From Mycobacterium sp. 852013-51886_SCH5428379 (GTDB lineage Bacteria > Actinomycetota > Actinomycetes > Mycobacteriales > Mycobacteriaceae): a stretch of DNA of 64,000 nt. Shown here one piece after another: positions 42,732-51,399 of the stretch (position 1 is the stretch's first letter; each line of letters opens with the position of its first letter). A program made the translations under genes and the position numbers. The notes beneath the pieces were generated by a model. The model was not told where the DNA came from. It did not search any database and worked only from the letters and a program-made list of their open reading frames with translations. The stretch is from contig NZ_LZSU01000052.1 in the NCBI RefSeq assembly GCF_001665575.1, forward strand, positions 62,001 to 126,000. The letters are read 5' to 3'.

Positions 42732-43104
42732 TGATCCCCGCCGCCCTGAGATCTGTTCCCGCCGGCTCGGTCGACGTCATCACACCCGTCACGATCGACG
42801 GTCTGAGCTATGTCGCTGCAGATGACCCGGCGTTGCCGATGAACGGGATCATCCCTGGGTCAGCCCCATCGAGGGCGATCTGACCGGTTATCCCCTCACC
42901 GTCATCGCCGCAGGCAGTCACGATCCGATCGTCGATTCGGCCCGGGCGTTCGCCGAGCGCATTCGTGCCGCGGGCGGTGTCGTCGTCGACTACTTCCCGG
43001 CGGGCATGCCGCACGGGTTCTATTTCTTTCCCGGTGTGCATCCGGAGGAGAACGTCGCGTACGAGATCGTGGCCGAGGCCCTCACCGGCCCCTTCGCCCG
43101 ATAG
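42732..43104 (+). pseudogene. Remnant of an alpha/beta hydrolase (HSL-type)
   Basis: The C-terminal part (frame 1, about 42862-43104) is typical of the alpha/beta hydrolase fold-3 family: PWVSPIEGDL, then AAGSHDPIVDSARAFAERI with the acid Asp, and MPHGF with the catalytic His. The part just upstream (42732-42850) is in frame 2 and reads LSYVAADDPALPMN, the usual preceding segment, so a one-base shift lies near 42850. The nucleophile elbow GxSxG and the whole N-terminal half are missing. This is a decayed gene, not a working enzyme. Confidence 0.7.
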
Positions 43105-43118
43105 CGCGACCGGACCGG

Positions 43119-43691
43119 TTACAGCCCGTTCCAACTCTCGTCGATCATGTCGCCGACCGGGATCACCTTGGCCTGCTGCGATTCCGGGCTGTCGATCTCG
43201 CCGGCGACGTGCATGGCGATGAAGCGTTTGATCTCGGAGTCGATGTTGCCGATGATGCGCACCACCTCGGCGCGCAGCGTCTTGGAGGTGACGTGGATCG
43301 AGATGTCGCTGGGCCGTGGCTTCTTGACGTCGAGGATCAGCAGCAGCGGTTCGGCCGCCAGCGCGGAGGCTCGCAGCGAGATCTCGCCGAACACCACGAA
43401 CCGCGGCTTGTCGATGCGCAGGTCGACGACCATGTCGATCTCGAGCGGAATCCGGATCGAGAAGGTGATCATCTCGCCGACATGGCGTTTCACGCGCGGC
43501 GTCTGCACCTTCACGTGGGCAGTCACCTTCGCCAGACCGCCGGGTCCCTGGCCCATCGGCCCCATCTCGAAGGCGTCACCGGCGATCTGCCCAATGGCCT
43601 CGCCGACGCGCTCCTCGGTCACGGCGACCTCGAAGAACCTCCGGCCGAAGTCCTCGTAGGTCATGTACTGGTGATCAGGCATGGTCGTCAT
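43119..43691 (-). CDS. Conserved mycobacterial protein of unknown function
   Basis: A 190-residue soluble protein opening TTMPDHQYMTYEDFGRRFFEVAVTEERVG. The middle part has alternating beta strands (MITFSIRIPLEIDMVVDLRI, PRFVVFGEISLRASAL, PRPSDISIHVTSKTLRAEVV). It ends SDMIDESWNGL-like. I do not recognise the family; it looks like a beta-rich binding domain. An internal ATG (about 43682) is an alternative start. Between the hydrolase remnant and a small acidic gene. Confidence 0.75.
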   Translation of the reverse strand: MTTMPDHQYMTYEDFGRRFFEVAVTEERVGEAIGQIAGDAFEMGPMGQGPGGLAKVTAHVKVQTPRVKRHVGEMITFSIRIPLEIDMVVDLRIDKPRFVVFGEISLRASALAAEPLLLILDVKKPRPSDISIHVTSKTLRAEVVRIIGNIDSEIKRFIAMHVAGEIDSPESQQAKVIPVGDMIDESWNGL

Positions 43692-43740
43692 ACCGTCTCA
43701 CGCCGGCGCGGTCGCACGGCGCAACCTCACCGCAACCCGG

Positions 43741-43935
43741 TCAGTTACCGCCCTGCTGGGCGCGGGCTTCCGCGCCGGTCTGCTCATCGTCCATGGCGTC
43801 GTCGGAGAAGGTGCGGCCCACGTAGGTGCCGTCCTCCCCGTCGTCGCCCTCCTTACCGGCGCGCGACGAGGCGACCTTGCTGTCCTCCTGGACATCCGCT
43901 TCGCTCTTGTTCTCTTCATCGCTGGGGCTGCTCAT
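43741..43935 (-). CDS. Small acidic conserved protein
   Basis: A 64-residue, strongly acidic protein (SSPSDEENKSEADVQEDSKV) with a middle GKEGDDGEDGTYVGRTFSDDA motif. Highly charged and probably disordered. The TYVGRTFSDDAMDDEQTG stretch looks conserved in mycobacterial homologues as I remember them. ATG at 43935, 9 bp from the stop of the SnoaL-like gene on the same strand, so they may be cotranscribed. Function unknown. Confidence 0.65.
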   Translation of the reverse strand: MSSPSDEENKSEADVQEDSKVASSRAGKEGDDGEDGTYVGRTFSDDAMDDEQTGAEARAQQGGN

Positions 43936-43944
43936 CCGGACGTA

Positions 43945-44751
43945 CTACCCGGCGGCGGACTCGTCGAACCACCGGATCCTGGTGATCGCGAAGGGGTTCT
44001 TCTCGACGTCGGCGATGAGGACGGCGGCTCCAGCCGCGGACTGAAGGCCAGCGACGACGTGCCGCCCGGCGACGATCACCTTGTGCCACTCGGCGTCGGC
44101 CAGCCGGCCGAGGAGCTCGGCGCCGGACATCGGCTGGATCTCACCGCGGGTGATCCGCGCGCCCCGGGCCAGCCGGCGGCGCACCGCCACCTCGTCCCCG
44201 TCGCGGGCGTCGGTGAGGAACCGGGTGAACTCCCGACGTCCTGACCTGCCGGCACCGCGGAAGCCGGCGAGGAATCCGCCGGTACCCGTCACGCCCTGAT
44301 TGCGCAGCAGCGCCGTCGTCAGGGCGGCGCCCACCGGGAGGGCGGCAGGCCCGGCCCGCAGGAACTGGCCGACCATCAGCGGCAGCTCCCAGAAGGCCTG
44401 CAGCCGGGTGATCTTGACTTCGGTGCCGGCCTGGGCGAGGTCGTACCGAAGCACGGCGGGAATCCGCATCGTCACCGCACCGGACATTCGCACCTCGAGC
44501 TCCAGGTCGCGGATGACGGTGTCGTCGGCCACCAGATCGGCTCGGGGGTGGAACGTGATGTCCCGGGGCGCGATGAAGGTCGCGTAGAAGCGGTCGATCT
44601 CGGCCGGGCCGCGGTGCGGCCGGGACCCGACCGGGTCCTCGATCTGCGCGTCGAGGGTGTAGAGGCCCACCCAGCCGGCCCGGTCCTTCGCGGCCACCAG
44701 CTCCGGCGAACGGTCGACGGCGGCGAGCAGTTCGGCACGTGTGAAGCTCAT
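43945..44751 (-). CDS. SnoaL/ketosteroid-isomerase-like protein
   Basis: A 268-residue protein. The N-terminal half (residues 1-125) is an NTF2-like fold: VAAKDRAGWVGLYTLDAQIEDPVGSRPHRGPAEIDRFY, then DLELEVRMSGAVTMRIP. The C-terminal half (about 150-268) is a second small domain of unknown type (RDGDEVAVRRRLARGA, IQPMSGAELLGRLADA). Such fusions may be isomerases or regulators. ATG at 44751; the next plus-strand gene begins 67 bp away, so the promoters are divergent. Confidence 0.8.
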   Translation of the reverse strand: MSFTRAELLAAVDRSPELVAAKDRAGWVGLYTLDAQIEDPVGSRPHRGPAEIDRFYATFIAPRDITFHPRADLVADDTVIRDLELEVRMSGAVTMRIPAVLRYDLAQAGTEVKITRLQAFWELPLMVGQFLRAGPAALPVGAALTTALLRNQGVTGTGGFLAGFRGAGRSGRREFTRFLTDARDGDEVAVRRRLARGARITRGEIQPMSGAELLGRLADAEWHKVIVAGRHVVAGLQSAAGAAVLIADVEKNPFAITRIRWFDESAAG

Positions 44752-44806
44752 AGGTCAGCCATTATCCCCGTGGGCAGTTCGTCAGGGCGATCACCCGCAC
44801 GATGAG

Positions 44807-44812
44807 TACCGT
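44807..44812 (+). promoter_or_regulatory. -10 element, hypothetical gene at 44819
   Basis: TACCGT ends 6 nt before the ATG at 44819. Confidence 0.55.
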
Positions 44813-44818
44813 GGATGT

Positions 44819-45196
44819 ATGAGCAACAACGGACCTTTCGGCTTTGACCCGGAGGACCTCGACCGGGTGGCGCGCGAAGCACTCGAGGGGGTCGGCCGGC
44901 TCTTCGCGACGTCGGGCGAACGGGCGGGCTGGGGTGCGCTGATCGATGAGATCGGCCGCCTCTCCCGGCCCCGCACCGAACCGGAGACGACCGGGGAGAC
45001 CGGCGACGGCGTGTGGACGATCTACACCGTCGACGACGACGGCGGCGCGCACATCGAGCAGGTGTATCCGACCGAACTCGACGCGTTGCGCGCGAACAAG
45101 AACAACACCGACCCGAAGCGCAGGGTGCGCTTCCTGCCGTACGGCATCGCGGTCAGCGTGCTCGACGCCGCCACACCGCCGGGCACCGACGAGTAG
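44819..45196 (+). CDS. Conserved hypothetical protein
   Basis: A 125-residue acidic protein: PFGFDPEDLDRVAREALEGVGRLF, then WTIYTVDDDGGAHIEQVYPTELDALRANKNN and RKRFLPYGIAVSVLD-type ending. No signal peptide or membrane segment. The pattern of two short helical and beta segments may be a small binding domain. I do not recognise the family. Leaderless start supported by the TACCGT hexamer. Confidence 0.7.
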   Translation: MSNNGPFGFDPEDLDRVAREALEGVGRLFATSGERAGWGALIDEIGRLSRPRTEPETTGETGDGVWTIYTVDDDGGAHIEQVYPTELDALRANKNNTDPKRRVRFLPYGIAVSVLDAATPPGTDE

Positions 45197-45232
45197 CGGC
45201 TCGAAACCGGACGCGCGTGTTCGCCCAGGGAC

Positions 45233-45238
45233 TACCCT
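45233..45238 (+). promoter_or_regulatory. -10 element, secreted gene at 45246
   Basis: TACCCT ends 7 nt before the ATG at 45246. Confidence 0.55.
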
Positions 45239-45245
45239 TCCCTGC

Positions 45246-45668
45246 ATGGTTCGCGAATTCCTCGTCGTCGCGGCGATCACCGCTGCCGCCGTCGGTCTTG
45301 CGCCGGGCGCTGTCGCCGATCCGTCCAACGATTACGACGACGGTCCGGGCCGCTATCCCACCGACGTTCCCGGAATGAGCTACGACGCCCGCCTCGGCGG
45401 CCCCTGCCACAGCTGGGACCGCAACGTCTTCGGCCGTGGCCGCGGCGGGGAACCGTTGCAGTGCAAGTGGATTCCTAATCAGTGGCCGCCGGTGTACACC
45501 GGGTTCTGGACGGCGACCTATCAGCTGTACGGCGTCCAGGACATCGGCGCGCCGTGCCCCAATCCGCAGTCGACGGCCCAGGCGCCGGACGGTAGGCCGC
45601 TGCTGTGCGTCGGGGCCCAGGGCTGGCAGCCGACGGTGCTCACCGGAAACGGCCTGTTCCCCGCCTGA
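45246..45668 (+). CDS. Small secreted protein of unknown function
   Basis: A 140-residue protein with a signal peptide (VREFLVVAAITAAAVGLAPGAVADP, cleavage near residue 25). The mature part has three or four Cys (GGPCHSWDRN, LQCKWIPN, APCPNPQ, LLCVGAQG) and many Trp/Tyr/Pro, suggesting a compact disulfide-bonded exported domain. No known family. ATG with the TACCCT hexamer 7 nt upstream. It stops 3 bp before the palindrome of the FadD gene. Confidence 0.72.
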   Translation: MVREFLVVAAITAAAVGLAPGAVADPSNDYDDGPGRYPTDVPGMSYDARLGGPCHSWDRNVFGRGRGGEPLQCKWIPNQWPPVYTGFWTATYQLYGVQDIGAPCPNPQSTAQAPDGRPLLCVGAQGWQPTVLTGNGLFPA

Positions 45669-45670
45669 GT

Positions 45671-45703
45671 CGACCATACGCACGAATGACCGATGTATGG
45701 TCG
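45671..45703. promoter_or_regulatory. Compound palindrome over the FadD promoter
   Basis: CGACCATAC (45671-45679) and GTATGGTCG (45695-45703) are exact 9-bp arms around 15 nt; a second overlapping inverted repeat, CGCACGA/TCGTGCG, spans 45679-45707. The right arm includes the TATGGT hexamer (45696-45701), which ends 7 nt before the ATG at 45709. Either an operator for the FadD gene or, less likely, a terminator for the gene ending at 45668. Confidence 0.6.
45696..45701 (+). promoter_or_regulatory. -10 element of the FadD gene
   Basis: TATGGT lies 7 nt upstream of the ATG at 45709 and is part of the right arm of the palindrome, so repressor binding would cover it. Confidence 0.55.
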
Positions 45704-45708
45704 TGCGC

Positions 45709-47373
<1,665 letters not shown>

Positions 47374-47455
47374 CGCCCTGCGGCACACTTGCGGCCGCCG
47401 CGCGCCGAATTTGACGAACAGATCGCAAATTGTCACCTGCGTAAGTCGAGCCCGG

Positions 47456-47461
47456 TAAAGT
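47456..47461 (+). promoter_or_regulatory. -10 element of the PGRS gene
   Basis: TAAAGT ends 7 nt before the GTG at 47469. Confidence 0.55.
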
Positions 47462-47468
47462 CCGGCCG

Positions 47469-49361
47469 GTGGGCGCCAAGCATCGCGCGACAAACCGAGC
47501 AAAGCACCGAGCAAAGCTGCGAGCCGGTCGGCATCGCGCGCCCGAGCGCCACAGTGACGTCGCCGTATGGCTCGGAACAGGCGCGGTGGCCCTCGGTGTC
47601 TGCGCGTCCCTGTCCAACGGCACCGCCGTCGCCCACGCGGACACCTCCTCATCCGGCAACCCTGCCGCCGGCGATAGCAACCCCGGCCCGGCCGCCCGCA
47701 GCGAGTCCGGCCCGAGCACGGCGCACCGCAGCACACCCACCTCGGATGCGTCGACCGACGGTGCCGGGGTTTCGACGGGCTCGACGTCCACCAGTAAATC
47801 CGCCGGCGCGAACCGTCTACAGCGCGACGACAATCGCGACGACACCGAAGCCTCGACCGAACCCGTCCGCGGCAGGTCCGCTGCGCGACCGGCCCGGGTG
47901 AACACCACCATCGCCACGAGCGCCCCAGATTCGACGGCCCAGATCCGCGTGAGCGTCACCGCCGCGCGCAGCACCGCGGCGTCGGTACCCACCACCGCGA
48001 CCTCGGTACCCACCGGCAACCCCTTGGTCGACGAGTCGCCCAGGTCGCTGCGCACCCTCGCCGACGACGCCGGCGCACTCGTCACCACGGCGATCGTCCC
48101 GCTCACCGCCGGCTCCGGCCCGCCCGCGGCCGAGGCGGTCGAGCTCAACGCACTGCCGGAGCCCGACGTGGCGCCGATGGCGAGCAACATCGACTTCCTG
48201 CTCATCCTCCCCGGCGTGCTGCTCGAACTCGTCGGCCAGTTCCAGTCCGTCGTCGCGCCGATCGGCATCTTCGACGTCCCGGTCAAACTGACCGTCGAAG
48301 AGGTCTTCAACGCCTGGGGTACGAACCTGTGGCGAGGCCGGCCGATCATCGGCCACGGCGCCGACGGCACCGCGGACAGCCCCGACGGTAAGCCCGGCGG
48401 CTGGCTGTTCGGCGACGGAGGCGATGGCTACTCCCCGCCACCCGGATCCGGGCAGGACGGCGGCAAAGGCGGTGCGGCCGGCTTCATCGGCAACGGGGGC
48501 AACGGCGGCAACGGCGCGTCCGGCGGGACGATTCTCAACCTCGGCATCACCGGCGCCACCGGGGGCAGAGGCGGCGACGGCGGACACGCGTTCCTGTTCG
48601 GCACCGGCGGCGCCGGCGGTAAGGGCGGTGCGGGCGGCGTGGGCTCGCTGTCGCGCGGGAGCGGCGGCGCCGGTGGCGACGGCGGCAACGGCGGATTCGC
48701 CAGCGGTGGCGGCGGCGCAGGCGGTCGCGGCGGCGACGGGTCCAGCGGGGGCGACGGCGGTGACGGCGGTCAGGTGCTGAGCATCGGCCTGGGACACTTC
48801 GGAGCGCCGGCTCCCGGCGCCCTCTTCGGCGGCGCCTACGTGCCCGGAACCGTCTTCGGGGGCGCAGGTGGTGACGGCGGCACCGGCCTGTCCGGCTCCG
48901 GCGGACGCGGCGGCGACGGCGGCCTCGCCATCAACATCGAATACGCCCCGCTGAGCGCCGTGCTGAACGCGGTGGCGCTGTTCACCGGAACCACCGGCCC
49001 GAACATCGCACAGGGCGGCAAGGGCGGCAGGGGCGGCAACGGAACCGGCCTCATCGGCGCCTCCGGCGGCGACGGCGGGGCGGCCTACAGCCTCCTGCAC
49101 GACGCCTCCAACATCGTGGGCCTGGCCCGCGGCGGGAACGGCGGCGCCGGAGGTGACACCACGACTCTGCTGTCCACCGGCGGTGCGGGCGGCAGCGGCG
49201 GCGGCGCCGCGGCCTTCGATCAACGGATCGCCGGCAAGGGTGGGCCCGGCGGGGACGGCCGGTTGTTCGACGGCCTCACCGGCGGTGCGGGCAGCACCGG
49301 GACACCGCCGTTCCTCGCCAATCTCATGATCATGATCGCGGAGGCGCTGTTCACGCTGTGA
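47469..49361 (+). CDS. PGRS-type glycine-rich protein without a PE domain
   Basis: A 630-residue protein. The long basic N-terminus (AKHRATNRAKHRAKLRAGRHR) is followed by a signal-like hydrophobic stretch (VWLGTGAVALGVCASL) and AVAHAD. A Ser/Thr-rich low-complexity region runs to about residue 210, then a hydrophobic part, then from about residue 300 dense GGxGG repeats (GGNGGNG, GGAGGKGG) typical of PGRS domains. No PE domain is present. PGRS domains are surface-exposed, calcium-binding or variable regions in M. tuberculosis; here the export signal replaces the PE targeting part. GTG start backed by the TAAAGT hexamer. Confidence 0.82.
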   Translation: MGAKHRATNRAKHRAKLRAGRHRAPERHSDVAVWLGTGAVALGVCASLSNGTAVAHADTSSSGNPAAGDSNPGPAARSESGPSTAHRSTPTSDASTDGAGVSTGSTSTSKSAGANRLQRDDNRDDTEASTEPVRGRSAARPARVNTTIATSAPDSTAQIRVSVTAARSTAASVPTTATSVPTGNPLVDESPRSLRTLADDAGALVTTAIVPLTAGSGPPAAEAVELNALPEPDVAPMASNIDFLLILPGVLLELVGQFQSVVAPIGIFDVPVKLTVEEVFNAWGTNLWRGRPIIGHGADGTADSPDGKPGGWLFGDGGDGYSPPPGSGQDGGKGGAAGFIGNGGNGGNGASGGTILNLGITGATGGRGGDGGHAFLFGTGGAGGKGGAGGVGSLSRGSGGAGGDGGNGGFASGGGGAGGRGGDGSSGGDGGDGGQVLSIGLGHFGAPAPGALFGGAYVPGTVFGGAGGDGGTGLSGSGGRGGDGGLAINIEYAPLSAVLNAVALFTGTTGPNIAQGGKGGRGGNGTGLIGASGGDGGAAYSLLHDASNIVGLARGGNGGAGGDTTTLLSTGGAGGSGGGAAAFDQRIAGKGGPGGDGRLFDGLTGGAGSTGTPPFLANLMIMIAEALFTL

Positions 49362-49364
49362 GCG

Positions 49365-51149
49365 TCACCCGTCGCGCCGGAGCAAGCGGCTGAACCCATT
49401 TCGCTGATACTGCTCGAGGCAGGCCGCGCGGCGCACCTTGCCGCTGGTGGTGATCGGGATGGACCCCGGTGCGACCAGCACCAGGTCGGCGACGGTCAGT
49501 CCATGCGCGGTGGAGACCGCCGCGGTGATCATGTTCGCCAGCGCGGCGAGCGCGTCGGCCACCTCAGCCGGAGATCCGCCCGCCCTGGCCTCGACGACCG
49601 CGACCAGTTGCTCCTCACCGTCGATGGTCACGCCGATGGCGGCCACCCGCCCCCTGCTGATCTCCGAGATCGTGCCCTCGATGTCGTCCGGGGCGTGGTT
49701 GCGCCCGCGGACGATGAGCAGATCCTTGATCCGGCCCACGATGAACAGTTGTCCGCCGGACATGAACCCCAGATCGCCCGTCCGCAGCCACGGACCCGCC
49801 GGCGTCCCCGCCGCCGGTTCGGCGAGCGTGCCGCGGAAAACCCGCTCGCTCTCCTCCGGCTTCTGCCAGTAGCCCGCGCCGACGTTGTCGCCGTGCACCC
49901 AGACCTCGCCGGTCCGGTCGTCGTCGCACACCAGGCGCGTGTCCGGATCCACGACGCGGACCAACGGCGATTGCGAGGACAGCGGCGTGTCGTAGCCGAC
50001 CAGCGGCGTGCCGCGGCCGTCGACGGACCGCTGGGCCGCACCGGCCGACAGCTGGTCGGGGTCGAAGTCGACGACCTCCGGGGGCAACCCCGGTCTGCAG
50101 GTCGCCACGTACAGCGTCGCCTCGGCGAGGCCGTATGACGGCTGGATCACCCGGGGATCGAGGTGGTACTCGGCGAACCGGTCGGTGAAGCGGTTGACCG
50201 TCGTGGGGTTCACCCGCTCCGCACCGCTCTGGATGATGAAGACGTCGCCGAGGTCGTGTCCGGCCATGTCGGCGTCGGTGGTCTTGCGGGCGGCCAGTTC
50301 GAAGGCGAAGTTCGGCGCCGAGGTGAAGGCCTGCGGATGGCTCGCCATCAGCTGCATCCAGCGGGCGGGGCGTTCGAGGAACGCCACCGGGCTGGTCAGC
50401 ACGGTGCTGAAGCCGCCGTACACCGGGGTGCAGATGCCCAGGAGCAGGCCCAGATCGTGGTAGAAGGGCAGCCACGACACCACCGTCATATCCGGCGGGG
50501 CGACCCCGCCGTGGTCCACGGCGTAGTCGGTGGTGATCTGCCCGATATTCGTCATCAGGTTCGTGTACGAGATCATCACGCCGGCCGGGCTGCGCGTGGA
50601 ACCGGACGTGTACTGCAGGTACGCGATGTCCGGGTGCTCGCCGGTGGACGAGACCCCGTGCCCGCCGTCGAAGCGGACCGGTGCGTCCAACTCCAGTCGG
50701 TCGACCTCGACGACCGACGTCGTGGCTCCGTCGAGCTGCGCAACCCGGGCGGCGACGTCGCCGGCGACAGCCGAGGTGGTGAGGACCGCGGCGGGCGACG
50801 CGTCGCGCAGCACCGAGTCGACCCGCTCGTCGGCCACTCCCCCGAACGGCACCGACAGCGGGACCGCGATGAGGCCGGCCTCCAGCGCACCCAGGAAGCC
50901 GACGATGTAGTCCAGCCCCTGCGGCGCGGAGATCACCGCCCGGTCGCCCGGTGACGCACAGTGCCGCAGCTCGCGCGCGACATTCGACACGCGCCGGTAC
51001 AGCTGCGGCCAGGTGAGGCTCTCGGCGACGCCCTCGCGATCGCGCTCGTAATCGAAGAACGTGAACGCCGTCTCGTCCGGTTGCAGACTGGCGCGTTCAC
51101 GCAACAGCGCTGGAAGGGATGTCAGGGATATCTCAGCCACCTGTGTCAC
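49365..51149 (-). CDS. Fatty-acyl-AMP ligase (FAAL, FadD26/28/32 type)
   Basis: A 594-residue FAAL. A3: LQYTSGSTRSPAGVMISYTNL shows the FAAL form of the motif. Then PSYGLAEATLYVA, LRTGDLGF, GRIKDLLIVRGRNHAPDDIE, and a catalytic Lys near the end (TTSGKVRRAAC). FAALs make acyl-AMP and hand the acid to a carrier protein of a PKS instead of CoA. The PKS lies divergently on the other side of 250 bp. A TAATTT hexamer 7 nt before the GTG at 51149 favours that start over a TTG at 51158. No ribosome site is visible for either. Confidence 0.92.
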   Translation of the reverse strand: MTQVAEISLTSLPALLRERASLQPDETAFTFFDYERDREGVAESLTWPQLYRRVSNVARELRHCASPGDRAVISAPQGLDYIVGFLGALEAGLIAVPLSVPFGGVADERVDSVLRDASPAAVLTTSAVAGDVAARVAQLDGATTSVVEVDRLELDAPVRFDGGHGVSSTGEHPDIAYLQYTSGSTRSPAGVMISYTNLMTNIGQITTDYAVDHGGVAPPDMTVVSWLPFYHDLGLLLGICTPVYGGFSTVLTSPVAFLERPARWMQLMASHPQAFTSAPNFAFELAARKTTDADMAGHDLGDVFIIQSGAERVNPTTVNRFTDRFAEYHLDPRVIQPSYGLAEATLYVATCRPGLPPEVVDFDPDQLSAGAAQRSVDGRGTPLVGYDTPLSSQSPLVRVVDPDTRLVCDDDRTGEVWVHGDNVGAGYWQKPEESERVFRGTLAEPAAGTPAGPWLRTGDLGFMSGGQLFIVGRIKDLLIVRGRNHAPDDIEGTISEISRGRVAAIGVTIDGEEQLVAVVEARAGGSPAEVADALAALANMITAAVSTAHGLTVADLVLVAPGSIPITTSGKVRRAACLEQYQRNGFSRLLRRDG

Positions 51150-51156
51150 GCGATGC

Positions 51157-51162
51157 AAATTA
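51157..51162 (-). promoter_or_regulatory. -10 element of the FAAL gene
   Basis: TAATTT on the minus strand ends 7 nt before the GTG at 51149. Confidence 0.55.
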
Positions 51163-51399
51163 CCGCAGGCGTCAATCGCGCATCCTCGAAACCGGAAGTT
51201 GACCGCCGCGACCGCGGCTCGGGGTTCGCCGACGCGGACGGTCCAAGCGACATGCGGAGCGGCGAACCACCGGTCGCCGGTACTTGACCTGCGACACCTA
51301 CGTCTGCGTCAATTGATCGGCGCCCCGCAGCCCGGGGAACGGATCGTCGAGCGGTCAGCGAACAGCACAGTCGCTGTTGTGAGGAGATGGTATGGCGTC

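Noticed and set aside
45671..45707. Palindrome read as a rho-independent terminator
   Set aside because: There is no T-run after it, and the right arm holds the -10 hexamer of the next gene; operator is the better reading.
48400..49300. Repetitive GGCGG-type DNA resembling a repeat array
   Set aside because: These are codons of the PGRS repeats in the reading frame, not direct repeats with unique spacers; no CRISPR.
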